Shown here: positions 1 through 9,860 of the stretch, piece after piece
How the letters are laid out: every line of letters starts with the position of its first letter
How positions within the stretch are numbered: the stretch's first letter is position 1
Made by a program: the position numbers and the translations under genes
Source of the DNA: Engraulis encrasicolus
Taxonomy: Eukaryota; Chordata; Actinopteri; Clupeiformes; Engraulidae
Assembly (NCBI RefSeq): GCF_034702125.1
Contig: NC_085857.1
Coordinates: forward strand, 52,282,913-52,346,912
Direction: 5' to 3'
Length of the DNA: 64,000 nt
The notes under the pieces: model-generated
The model's database searches: none
Seen by the model: only the letters and a program-made list of their open reading frames with translations
What the model was told of the DNA's origin: nothing

Positions 1-185
1 AGCCGAGGCAATCATTTGTATAGAAAAGTATGTGTGTGTTGGGCTACCAGTTCTATTTGCTCCAAAATGATTAAAAAACAGGCATTTACATGTGAAATAG
101 CATACCTAATGAGGTTAAAAATCATTAACCTTACAATGGATTGTTTTCACACATGACAGAAGGTAATAAAATGCTGACCACAGAC

Positions 186-356
186 CGTAAACTCAGCAGC
201 CTGCAGTGCGGACTTCTTAGTCCCTTGGAGAGAAGATGGACTCCAGAATCCCCCACGGTATTATGGCTCAGGTTGATGTCTTTCAGTGAGTTTGGTGATT
301 GCAGAACTGAGGCCAAAAGCTCACATGATGCACTTGTGAGATTGAGCCCAGCTAGT
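186..356 (-). CDS. NLRC3-like gene, LRR exon (most 3' exon in window)
   Basis: This 171-nt exon encodes two ribonuclease-inhibitor-type leucine-rich repeats, starting LAGLNLTSASCELLASVLQ and ending LLSLR, with LxxLxLSxN-type spacing. Read on the minus strand, the acceptor is TATGTAG at 357 and the donor GTCTGT starts at 185. The exon supplies 1 nt to the first codon and leaves 2 nt at the end, the same phase as the other LRR exons here, so it joins in frame after 4232-4405. LRR exons of this size are standard in fish NLR genes, where the repeats form the ligand-sensing or regulatory C-terminus. No stop or B30.2 exon is seen to its left, so the gene continues outside the window. Confidence 0.8.
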
Positions 357-357
357 C

Positions 358-442
358 TACATAAGGAAAATATATAATACAAAATAATACAAAATAAAAT
401 AAAATAAAACAATATAATATAATATAATATAATATAATATAT
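358..442. repeat. AT-rich microsatellite
   Basis: Runs of AAAATA/AATAC units grade into perfect AATAT pentamers. The tract lies between an intact LRR exon (186-356) and a truncated LRR pseudo-exon (450-546), so in the minus-strand transcript it is directly upstream of the last acceptor. Confidence 0.85.
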
Positions 443-449
443 AGTAAAA

Positions 450-546
450 GTATTTCAATGAGTTTTTTGATTGCAGAACTCAGGCCAAAAAGATGTAGGC
501 TACATGATGTGCTTGTGAGATTTAGACCGGCTAGATTACATAGCGT
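450..546 (-). pseudogene. Truncated LRR pseudo-exon
   Basis: On the minus strand this matches the first half of the exon at 186-356 (LAGLNLTS.SC then LFGLSSAI), with a short insertion of about 9 bases after the TCATGT motif. The match stops after about 85 nt, where the AT microsatellite begins. The acceptor corresponding to TATGTAG reads TATGTAA, so the splice AG is lost at that place. It looks like a local duplicate of the neighbouring exon that was cut short. It should not contribute to the mature mRNA unless a CTAG three bases inside is used. Confidence 0.7.
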
Positions 547-1137
547 AGATGAAATTGAATACAGTACATACAGTATAATATATAATATAATTAGTGCTGT
601 TATTATCACGTTAACGCAGCTCAGTTTTAACAGAGAGATTTTCTTATCACGAGATTAACACTCACTGTGCCCCAGTGAAGTGATGTAGACAACAAGGGAG
701 GTGTCAGTCTCTAAGTAAATGTTTTACAAAGTTCTCTACTATGCCTCGTTTTTTAAAATTCTCATGTCAGGGCTGTCATTACATGAAGTCATAAGCAACA
801 TTTGAGCTTTATTTGTTTGGAAAGAGTTATCCTCTTATAGGTTTTCTAACTAAGAAATAATCTTAATGAATGTACGGTAGTAGTCTGCAAATATAATATA
901 ATATTTATTATTTTAATTATAGGATCAGCTGATATATGTTTTTTTAATGTCCAAGGGTGGAGGGAGAACAAGGCACCTAACCCCACACTGCTCCATGGAA
1001 AATGTAGGCCCCGTGTGTGCATGAGAGATCACATTTTCTACCCTCCTGTCACTGGAACCACAACACAACTGCTGTGTGTGTGAAAGTGTGTCTTCTGTGC
1101 CTACTAGAGATGTAGGCCTAGTAGAGACCAGTTAGTC
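547..1137. other. No gene seen; SINE-like fragment near 949-1010
   Basis: AT-rich non-coding sequence. Around 949-1010 a stretch containing AAGGCACCTAACCCC followed by ACTGCTCC resembles the body of tRNA-derived fish SINEs, but no head or tail could be delimited. Confidence 0.4.
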
Positions 1138-1535
1138 TGAGACCCAGGTCTTGACATTAACTTTTTCGCTTGCTGGCCATTGTGGCTAGTGGTTTTCCCA
1201 AGTCACTAGCCATTCAGCTATTCTACTAGCCACAAATTTTATATTGTTTCTTTTTTTTATCATGTATCGTGACAGCTGTCCACATGGAAATAAATCATAC
1301 AAATAGAAGATGAGTAACTGAGCTTTTTCTCAAGCTTCTACAAACAATTCATACACAATTGATACAGGGGGCAAAGTGCAGTATATTGCAGGCTATTCTG
1401 ATATGTCATACCATAGAATAAGCTACCTGCCAAATTGGCTAGTGAAACTGAAATTGTTACCAGCCAGAGCCAAGTTTTACCAGCATTTGGCCGGTTGGCA
1501 GGTGCCAGTGTCAAGCCCTGCTGAGACCAAGACAT
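1138..1535. mobile_element. Candidate MITE with TTGACA-type ends
   Basis: The segment begins near TTGACATTAACTTTTTCG and ends with GGTGCCAGTGTCAA, giving short inverted ends (TTGACA[T/C]T). Inside are repeated CTAGCCA/GCCA words. Surrounding sequence repeats GAGACC/CAAGACC words. No target duplication was resolved, so limits and class are tentative. Confidence 0.35.
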
Positions 1536-1864
1536 TACCAAGACCGAAGAGTATCAAGACCAAGGAGAGTAGAGACAGAAGGGCTTACTGACGTCATAAC
1601 AGCGTAGTACGAAATGATGGCGAGGGGAGTACGGACATTTTATTCTTCTTCTACTGTCAGTATTGGAAGCATCAGGGAAGCATGCAATTGAGGCAGTCGG
1701 CTCCTATGCAAAATAGGGAAGCGGAGCACTCGGAGGGTCACAGGCAGCCTCAAAATGAATGGCAGTGAACGAGAAGCCAGCGTATTGAAGGATAAAACTC
1801 GCTGTTTTGAACTTGTAATCGTCCGGGGAAACTTTCCTCAAAGTTCACAGCCTGCCTCGTGAAT

Positions 1865-2277
1865 TCAGGGAAATGACAAAAAAAGTGGGACAAACATACG
1901 GACATCCAGATGACCACGAGCACTTGTAGAATCCACAGTCGCCCCCCCCCCATCAGCTCAGTTTGTCAAAACGCTCCCGGAGAAGTTCTATTACGAGAGG
2001 TTCCACTCGCCACTCTTCCGGGTGGTAGCCTACTGCACTGTAGGGGCGCCAACGGAGGACTGAAGACTACATTCAGAATGAATGGGCTGCGCTCTCGTCT
2101 CGACAGCGCCCCTAACAGCAGGCATGGGTTAAATAGCGAGAAGGCTTACAAATAGTGTACCCTCCGAATGCTCCACCCGCTGGGTGCGTTCTGACAGCTG
2201 TCAAACTGAGCTGGATTCTACAAGTGCTCGTGGTCATCTGGATGTACGTATGTTTGTCCCACTTTTTTTGGTCAGGG
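1865..2277. repeat. Inverted repeat (foldback) with about 95-bp arms
   Basis: The arm at 1865-1960 (containing GTGGGACAAACATACG and CACGAGCACTTGTAG) reappears reverse-complemented at 2185-2277. The flanks extend the symmetry weakly: GAGCACTCGGAGG near 1725 matches CCTCCGAATGCTC near 2160. The 225-bp centre is non-coding. It is probably a foldback-type element. Confidence 0.65.
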
Positions 2278-3544
2278 ATTATTTCATGTTTTGCTTGGGT
2301 AATCCTTATTTAATGTACAATCTTTCTGATGTTTGGTTTGTTTGTTCTGAAAATGTAAAGTGTGCAATAAAGTAAATCACAAGTAATTATAGTTTTTCTC
2401 AATTGTTTTTCAAACTACTGTCAGGATTGGATTGTGATTTATTCTAAACCTGACTGTAGTTTCATGTCCAGAAGGTAATCTGTTTGCTGTACCAGTTAAT
2501 TTTACTGACGCTTCATTTGGCTCAGCAACAGGTATGAAGTGGAAATGTATAATGTCTGCAGTCCAGTAACCATCTGCTGGAGAGTCAGGAACAGCATGCC
2601 ACCTTCTGAAGGGGGACTGCAGTTTGAATTTGACGTTGACACAATGTCCATGGAAATTATGTAAAAGCTACCTCAAAATGACAAATATGAGGGAGCCTAT
2701 TTTTCAGGCCGGCGACCGGCGGTGTATCATTCAAATGAATGGCAAAGTAGCACACTAGCTTTGACTGTGAGGGGGTTTTGAACAGGACTGGTTGCGCACG
2801 CCGACAAGGCAGAGAAAAACACACCGGCCGAAACTAAGCAGAAAGACCGCGTTCATCCCGCGACCATTCCGTTCGGCTTTGGTATGTTTTGCCCCTTAGA
2901 ATAGACGTTGTATGAACGTCTCTTTGCTCAGTGGGAGAGTGTAGGATATTGTGAACTGTGATCTAATATTATATTAACTATTATCTAATATGAACTAAAG
3001 AACAACAGTGCCACAAGTAGGTTCAACTATGGCCTGAAATAAATATGCTTTAATATAAACTAGACAAAATAGACAACAGGACATCTTTTTTTAAATTGTG
3101 TCATGATAAGGTTTTGTGGTATGGCATGGGTGGCTTGATTTGTGCACAAATCCCTTCAAGACCGCTGTGTTCGAGACCAAGACCAAGACCAAAGCAAGTT
3201 GAGACGAAGACCAGACCAAGACCATAGAAGAATGGTCTTAAGACCGATCTCAAGACCAAGACCGATCTCGAGTGCTACAAAACTATTGCCTACCTACATA
3301 TTTAATATTTTTGGTCATCTGTTTTATTTCCCCCTATTGTTATGACGTAGATATCAGTGTATGTAACAGTCCTTGTTTTCAATTAAAAAAGAACATGTGT
3401 ACAAACCTCTGTACATCAATAAGCGTATTAAAAATGATTTTCAACTAGAAAAAATTGTCTGATTAAAATGTGATTAATCGTGAGTTAACTATATCATTCA
3501 TGCGATTCATCGTGATTTAATACTTTAATCGATTGACAGCACTA
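2278..3544. other. Non-coding; GACCAAGACC direct repeats
   Basis: No exon-like ORF is seen. At about 3160-3275 the words GACCAAGACC and AAGACCGATCTC recur in short direct order, similar to words at 1530-1565, suggesting two remnants of the same repeat. The rest holds no feature I can support. Confidence 0.4.
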
Positions 3545-3612
3545 AATATAATATAATATAATATAATATAATATAATATAATATAATATAATATAATATA
3601 ATATAATATAAT
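3545..3612. repeat. (ATAAT)n microsatellite
   Basis: About 13 perfect AATAT/ATAAT pentamers. The same pentamer forms the tract at 358-442. Confidence 0.9.
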
Positions 3613-3617
3613 AATTT

Positions 3618-3735
3618 GGTTAGTGTTAGGTCAGGGACCTGGGTTTGATACTGGCCTGAGTTCCTTTCCTGAACCTCTCCCATCTTTCTCCCCCACCCAC
3701 TTCCTTTGTGGAGTTGTTGGAAATGACCCAAGGAA
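3618..3735 (+). repeat. tRNA-derived SINE-like fragment
   Basis: GGTTAGTG, AGGTCAGGGACC and GGGTTTGATACTGG resemble an A-box/B-box tRNA-type head followed by a C/T-rich body. It starts right at the ATAAT array. No tail or target duplication was found. Confidence 0.4.
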
Positions 3736-4231
3736 CAAGTGATTAAATTCTGGTGGTGATCTGGATCACTAACCGGAACCAGGACTTTTTGTAAGATTTT
3801 TCACCATTGCTAGCCTAGAAATCTAGAACCACCTAGTGACCACAAATTGAATTGCGGGACAGAGCGAATGTTGACATTCCAGTTTCTATCTCCACAAAAG
3901 AAAGCAGAAAGACTTAACTAGTGTAACATAACTAAATGTTCTAACAAACCGCTTCCTTGGTGGAGGTCCGCACTCTCTGAGTACATTTCTATTTTTATTA
4001 TTATTATTATTATCAGAAATTCCTTGATGTATTTCTGAGATCATAGTGAGAAATCAAACTTTTGCCAATTTTCTATCACCTATTAATGCAAATGTTTTCA
4101 GCCAAATGTGTAGTACTGGTCATTCACAATGGCGGACAAGATCCACTGATTCATGTATGAAAAGTCTAAATGGGCATCAATTCTGGAAATAAACGAATAA
4201 AAATATGTACTCTACTTTTACACATACATAC
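3736..4231. other. Intronic, no gene seen
   Basis: This lies between LRR exons of the minus-strand NLR gene. It contains a short (ATT)n run near 3996. Nothing else is supported. Confidence 0.5.
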
Positions 4232-4405
4232 CTAAGTACTTTAACTTTATGGCTAGGATTCTTCAGGGTGGCAGACAGCAGTTTCTCTGCTGATCCAGTA
4301 GGATGGTTATTGCTCACATACAGCTCCTCCACACAGGAGGGGTTAAGCATCAGAGTGAGCACCAGGCAAACAAAACCTTCATCTGAGATGTGGCATTTGC
4401 AAAGC
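4232..4405 (-). CDS. NLRC3-like gene, LRR exon
   Basis: This 174-nt exon encodes an LRR pair (LCKCHISDEGFVCLVLTL through VKVLR, containing CVEELYVSNN). The acceptor is a strong pyrimidine run ending CTCTCAG at 4406. The donor GTATGT starts at 4231. The exon begins with 1 nt and ends with 2 nt of split codons, so it reads in frame from 4731-4901 and into 186-356. It is more diverged from the other LRR exons than they are from one another. Confidence 0.8.
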
Positions 4406-4730
4406 CTGAGAGAGAGAGAGAGGGGGGGGTGACAGAAAGAGAGGTCTTTGAAGGTTCTTTGATCAAATAAACTGTATCTCAAAAACATCGATGCTAACCA
4501 GTTAACAACTTAGTTTGCTGCCTATGGGAAACTGCTTGGCAACCAATTAAGTTACCAACTTAGTTAGCAACAATGCTGTTGAGAACACATCCTTGTAATT
4601 GTTATCATCAAAACTATACACCACTGACATACCTAGAAGATATTTTTTTCCATATTATCTCTACGGTGACTATAATATTTAAATGCATTAATTTCATGCA
4701 AAGAAAGATCAAATCAAATTCAACACCAAC
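4406..4730 (-). other. Intron between LRR exons
   Basis: Bounded by a GTTGGT donor at 4730 and a pyrimidine-rich acceptor at 4406. A short (GA)n/G run at 4409-4430 forms the pyrimidine tract on the coding strand. No other feature. Confidence 0.6.
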
Positions 4731-4901
4731 CTCAATGTCTTCAATCTGCATTGTAGATTTGAAAGACCCTTACACAGGTTTAAAATTCCTATATCTCCCA
4801 AAACATTTGCACTCATGTCCAGGTCCTCTAAGGCAGTTGGTGACTGTAGCACAGTAGCAATAGTCTTGCAAGATTCACCACTGAGATTACAGTCTGCTAA
4901 C
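4731..4901 (-). CDS. NLRC3-like gene, LRR exon
   Basis: This 171-nt exon encodes LADCNLSGESCKTIATVLQ, then a second repeat with LEDLDMSANVLGDIG, ending LKTLR. The acceptor is TTTCCAATGCAG (AG at 4903-4902) and the donor GTTGGT starts at 4730. The phase matches the flanking LRR exons. It keeps the SPTALEDLDMSAN core typical of fish NLR LRR exons. The gap of 6.6 kb to the previous exon is filled with mobile DNA. Confidence 0.83.
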
Positions 4902-5025
4902 CTGCATTGGAAACAATAATACACACATTACCATAAGCCGAGATAAATCTACTTAGCTGAATTATTAAAAGGTAGAGTATGTTCTTTTAGCTGTTTCTCT
5001 TCAAAACGTATGCTGCCCTTTTTAA

Positions 5026-5383
5026 AGAGGCACTAGGTAGGATGACGTCATTTGCGCGGTGCCCGAGGCATGCCTGTCCCAATATCTACACCGTATTGAA
5101 AAAATGCTGTTCAAATAAACTGGCGGTGAGACTATTTTTTATCACAGAATGCCAGCAGTTGATGGCATTCTGAATACGGTATGTAAAGCGATGTTTCAAA
5201 TGAAAAGTGTTTCTCACGACACTCGTTCGGTCCGACGCTGTCAAAAGTTGCATGTGGGGTTTTCTGACCGCGGACCGTGGAAGTGGTCGCGATAAGCCAT
5301 CGTTCACTTACTAATGACTCACATGAGCATAGGCTGACTTGGAACTCTGATTAATTAAACTTTAAATCCTACCTGGAGTCCCT
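5026..5383. mobile_element. MITE with TTAA target duplication (358 bp)
   Basis: The ends are imperfect inverted repeats: AGAGGCACTAGGTAGGAT on the left against the reverse complement of ATCCTACCTGGAGTCCCT on the right. Both are directly flanked by TTAA (5022-5025 and 5384-5387). The interior is non-coding and has a local inverted word (GAATGCCAGCAG / GATGGCATTC). TTAA duplication is the mark of piggyBac or Kolobok type transposition; which one is not resolved. Confidence 0.65.
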
Positions 5384-6117
5384 TTAATGCTTTTCTTTCA
5401 ACATAATTCTGTAAATAGATTTCTTAAAAAATAGAACTTCAAAACACAATGTTTGGATAAACACCCCGTTAAGGCCCACTGCAGGCCCTCCCGCCCACCC
5501 ACGTACAGTTTAGCACCTACAGTTTAACATTGGCTATGATCCTGACCATTACAGCTAAATGAGCGGCAACCCTAGTGGTCCCTAAACAAACTTTTTTAAA
5601 ATTAATTTCTTCAAAATCATGTACATGTCTGATGCGCCAAGCTTTGCTGAGCGGTTGTTCACCCTTCTAGAGTGATTGCCTGGGGACCATTCCATCAACG
5701 GCGTTAACCCAAAATCCGAGTTCAAGTCGGTAAGGTGCGCTATTTTTAGACACAGATCCGTTCCATCAGTCTTGCTAACCTGAAACTCAGCTGAGTTGCC
5801 ACAGTAATTTATGCTCCAACTCAAACCTGGTAGCTCCCAGGTGTAACACCAGGCTAAATGAACCCGTGTTACAAAAAAAATGAACATGTAGGAAAAAGTG
5901 TCACAAACGGCACTTTCGCTTAATTCCGCCTTCATTTTACGATATCAAAGCGAAAAAGTCTCACTATTTCAATAGTCTATGGTGTGATAATGCTAGTAAA
6001 AACTACAATAATTACCATTGCCTTTCATTTCGGGGATTTCTGATAATCAGCACATTTTTAAACTTTTATAGTGTTGATAATACTAAGATGACATTGAACA
6101 ATTCCTTCCCCGGAGAC

Positions 6118-6200
6118 GAAGACGTGAATGGCCCAGTGGGCAATTGCGCTGCGTAATATGTGGTCGCCCCGGGTTCAAGTCTTGCATGGCGACATGTTAT
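6118..6200 (+). repeat. tRNA-like segment (SINE head)
   Basis: TGGCCCAGTGGGCAATTGCG resembles a tRNA D-arm/A-box region, and GGGTTCAAGTC about 35 bases on matches the B-box/T-arm. No closing acceptor stem is seen, so it is a tRNA-derived repeat head rather than a functional tRNA. Confidence 0.5.
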
Positions 6201-6555
6201 AGAAATGAAAACTTCATAACATACTTTTGCTATTCCCTCCTTTGATGTCGCTTTGTGGCTGGTTTCATTTGCTATCAAGCAATAGCCTAGGCCTACAGTT
6301 AAATGGACCTTTACATTTTACAGTATAGGCAATAAAAAAAAAACGTCTTCACAACCACCTTGCAGACGCCGACGCTTGGTTTGCATTAATGATTCAACAA
6401 ATGATCTCTGCCTAACGTTTTACCTATTTTATCCTTACACAAATTCCTCTGAAAGATCAAATCAAAACACCTTCGATGATACAGAATTTTATTACGCATT
6501 GAAATGATGGCATTCGAGGTTTGGACGAGGCACCGCTCTACATTTGGTGACTGCG

Positions 6556-6650
6556 TTATGATCTGTCATTGCGCATGGTGGGGATTGAACGGGGGCCTCT
6601 CAATCAAAGTGCAGTTGCGTTACCGCTCTCCTACAGATGCTCCATTATAT
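6556..6650 (-). repeat. tRNA-like segment (SINE head), minus strand
   Basis: On the minus strand GTAGGAGAGCGGTAACGC is followed by CCCGTTCAATCCCC, an A-box and B-box layout like a tRNA gene. The ends do not pair as a full acceptor stem. It is interpreted as a decayed tRNA-derived repeat. Confidence 0.5.
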
Positions 6651-7277
6651 CTCCGATAAAGACTTGATTTGACAAGGCATGCCCGAGTCCATAACATTAT
6701 CGCATTTTCGACAATCGTTGACATGGACTTCCCCTGTACAACATGCACGAGCGCAACGCCAGCTTTGATGAGCACGGCTGAAGTGAATGTAGTCAAGGCG
6801 CAGCTGATCTTCAGTGGTGGAACGGCATCAGCCTCAAGTTTAAGCTGCCGTTAGTTGAAACTCTGCGTTTGCACGTAAGCGCCGCTGAATTCAGCGCCAA
6901 CGATGGAATGGTCCCCTAGTTTAGGATGACGTGATTGTAAACACCAAAGCCAGGACTACTCGCTCACTGTCACTCTGGCTTGGCCATGGCATGGTATAGC
7001 TGGCAATCACTGTGTACTCTAGAAGGGTGAACTTCTTGGTCTCTCTCTCCCTTTGGCTTGCTCTTTTAGTGCATCACACCCTACGCAACTGATATGCACT
7101 TAGGGCTGTATTCTCCCACACGCATAAGTTAAAAAAAAAGCGTGCAACAGTGCCTCCGTGCTTACTCTAGTCTAGGCAAGTATCTGTTTTTTTAAGACAC
7201 AAAATATTTCCTGAATCTCATTACAGCTAAACGTAAAAATGTAGGCCTACATATCAGGGTATGTCTTTGGCATTTAA

Positions 7278-7770
7278 GGCGAGTACATTTAGGGTTTAAC
7301 CCCAAAAAAATTGAAACAAAGTTTTTTTCATGGATTCTATTACTATTGGACCTCCTAAATGACATACTAAAAATCTAGTAATATCTGACTTTGGGAAATT
7401 AGTTATTTTCAACATGGCTGCTATAGGGTTATTATAAGGGCCGAGAGACACTCCAGGCGAATCGGCCAAAAAATTTAGCTTGCCGATATCACCATGAAAC
7501 TTAACCCGGTGATTACTCACACATTTGTGAGAAAAAAATGTATAGCAAGTTTACTGAAATGTTATATTTTAATATGGTAATTAGAATATGTCTAATTAAA
7601 TATGCATTACATTTCAAAATGCAAAATCTGAAAAAGCCAGGCTCAAAATTACTCTTTTATTTTGTTTCTAGTATGCCAAAAGATATATTCAGAAGAGAGT
7701 ATGGACATCTCGTTTTGTTTTGTAGTATATCTAAAGATCTTTGTGCAGACACGCCAGCTAGCATTTTTTT
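7278..7770 (-). mobile_element. Partial copy of the GGCGAG... TTAA element
   Basis: Starting after a TTAA at 7274-7277 with GGCGAG, this runs parallel to the reverse complement of the right end of the 35268-37999 element. Shared words include GATATCACCATGAAACTT, GAGAAAAAAATGTAT and AATATGGTAATTAG. About 150 bases near 7320-7470 have no counterpart there. Similarity fades near 7770, so the other end is missing. Confidence 0.6.
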
Positions 7771-7829
7771 CAAAACATGTTTTTTTTTAACACATCTCTT
7801 AGATTAAAAGAATTGAGTTTTATATTTCT

Positions 7830-8258
7830 CAAGTTCTTCCAGATATTCTATGACTCTGGTAATATAATTCTTAGCATGTACCATGGCAAGGTCAGCTGTC
7901 CTCAACTCATAGCCTCTCCACAGGGGTGTCCTAAGGACTGGTACTGGGGCTCCTATTTGCCATGTACCACGTCACTGGGTCATGTCATCTGTTCTCAAAG
8001 ATTCTCATACTACTGTTACACTGATGAAGCACAGTCATATCTGTAATTTGTGACATATGACTCCATGGTCTACGCACACCTTACCGCTTGCCTCTCTGAA
8101 CTATCACAAGTATGATGGAATGCAGTTGAGCCTCGCTAAAACAGCACTGCTGGTGATCCCAGGCACAGATTCAAGCTGGGTGTCATTATTGATGACCATC
8201 TATCATCCTCTGACCACATAGCCTCAGTTTCCCAGTCATGTCGCTTCTCAGTAACTTA
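7830..8258 (+). pseudogene. Decayed LINE reverse transcriptase (L2-like), 5' part
   Basis: In shifting frames the sequence recalls the core of L2-clade reverse transcriptases. There is a PQG-like stretch at about 7920, then LGHVICSQRFSYYCYTDEAQ, which corresponds to the LGHII..FHCYADDTQ block (the catalytic YADD has become YTDE). It is followed by LSLAKTALLVIP and GVIIDDHLSSSDHIASVS. Frameshifts and the lost catalytic Asp show it is dead. A MITE interrupts it at 8259. Confidence 0.65.
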
Positions 8259-8651
8259 TAGAGATCCAGCGGATCCTGATTTTTAGGATCCTGCCGGATA
8301 CCGGATCCACTGCTTAAGATCCTGCCAGATCCGGAACCGGATCCTACAAAAGGGTTGAAACATGTAGTCTACTCGCACACGTGGGCCTTTTTTATTACGT
8401 TGGCTCAAACTATTTTTTAGACTCATTGGCTTATTGCCACACTGCCTGCAACGGCCACTTCGAAAGGGCTTTCACTCCATGCAGTGATTGGGGTAGTGAA
8501 AGACTGACTGAAAAACCTAGGCTAGAGATGCACCAAACCTTGAGTTTTAGGTAACATGCCAGATACCGGATCGACTGCTTAAGATCCTGTCGGACCCGGA
8601 TCCTGTGAAAAACCCTATTATCCTGCCGGATCCTGAACCGGAGCATCTCTA
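8259..8651. mobile_element. GGATCC-rich MITE inside the LINE
   Basis: The ends TAGAGATCC and GCATCTCTA are inverted. The interior repeats GGATCCTGCCGGATACCGGATCC-like words in both orientations. The LINE reading before it (to about 8258) resumes after it (from about 8654), so it inserted into the LINE. I could not settle an exact target duplication: GTAACTTA on the left, TTAAGTTA on the right. Confidence 0.6.
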
Positions 8652-8653
8652 TT

Positions 8654-8890
8654 AAGTTAACTTACATACAATTAGACTGTGCCTGACCTAAATGACTCCA
8701 CTTCTGGTAGGCCTACTGTCCATCTGACCTCAACTACTGCAACTCTCTCCTGACTGGTCTTCCAGCTTGTGCAATAATACCTTTGCAAATGTCACTGCAT
8801 GTCACTCCTCCTTTTCATGCCCAAATTGAATACAAGGCCCTGACCCTTGCCTACAAATCTACAACAGGCCCTACTCTGGCGTATCTGAAA
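8654..8890 (+). pseudogene. Decayed LINE (L2-like), 3' part of ORF2
   Basis: Reads as LDYCNSLLTGLPA-like sequence at about 8727-8775, then HVTPP...IEYKALTLAYKSTTGP near 8800-8880. These are the conserved post-RT blocks of L2-type LINEs, continuing the 7830-8258 fragment. Internal deletions join blocks that are normally further apart. Confidence 0.65.
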
Positions 8891-9860
8891 GCTATGCCAA
8901 AGCCCCATGTTCCTTCCAGGTGCAGCAGGTGGAACTGACGCGCGTCAGGTAACCTCCCAGGTAGTGCGCGGATTGGTGGAGGCGGCTTTCAATCTGTATT
9001 ATAAAGACGGATATGTGTACCGTTGCGAGTTCGCTTCTTCCTGGGCGCCAGGGTTGACTTGATGGCGTTGGACGCAAATTCGAGATTGTAGCTGAAGTTG
9101 GATGATTGTGCGCTTGGAATGTTTCAATGTTTCCAGTTGGTGAGCGTCCTTGGCTATGTGCGCGTGATCAGCTGGATCTCCAAGCGGCTGCTGTAGATCC
9201 TTTGGCACCCTCCCCTCTCTGACTGATTGTGGGACAACCTGCACCTCACCCGGCAGGTGAAATTGATGTGGCAGAGTCTGCGTCCTCGCCATAAGCTGCT
9301 GTTTTGTTCACCTGTGGTTAACGTCAAGGAGCCGCTTCAAGAATGGGCTCCTCCTACTCGTCTGTGCATTGAAGACGGCGCGCGTAAAAGCTGTTGCGCG
9401 CGGCTTGAATCTTGGCCTGCTTGGTTATTCATGGCATGGGACAATAAGCCAGTGCGTTACACTATCCGTTTAAACGGTCCACATGACGATGCTTGGTGCA
9501 TGTAGTGTATTTTCCGAACATTGTTCTATTTTCTCTGTGTGTTTGGACAGTTTAATCTGCATGTTTTTGTTTCTTTTATCTTTCTGATTTTGTTTGACGA
9601 GCTTACTTGCATGGTGTGCCCTTCTCATCAATTGTGTGGCTAAACGCCTGATTTGCCGTGTCAATTTGCATGCCCTGTTTAATGTATTTTGTTTTCTGTT
9701 TGGAATTTCATAACTGCATCCACATCGCATGTACTCTTGGAAAGGATGCATGTATCGTGACTGTATGACCAGAGTAATTGTATTCATGTCTTTGCCATGG
9801 TGCTATTTTAGTCGTTCAATGTAAATAAAATAAATGATATTTGTGGAATTCACGTCCCTG
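8891..9860. other. Unclassified, no gene supported
   Basis: More GC-rich up to about 9500 than its surroundings, then T-rich, with AATAAAATAAA at 9824-9836 that could act as a polyadenylation signal. ORFs on both strands (up to about 105 codons) have no recognisable domain. It could be part of a retroelement or of an intron of the minus-strand NLR gene. Confidence 0.3.

Larger units (their letters stand above)
5682..6916. mobile_element. Candidate DNA element with GGGGACCATTCCATC ends
   Basis: The left end GGGGACCATTCCATC and the right end GATGGAATGGTCCCC are inverted. Outside them a second inverted pair exists: TTCACCCTTCTAGAG at about 5659 and CTCTAGAAGGGTGAA at about 7018, so one element may sit inside another. 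No target duplication was resolved. The interior has two tRNA-like segments and no intact long ORF. Confidence 0.5.

Noticed and set aside
6118..6650. Two functional tRNA genes
   Set aside because: Only A-box and B-box-like parts are present; acceptor stems do not close and the context is repetitive.
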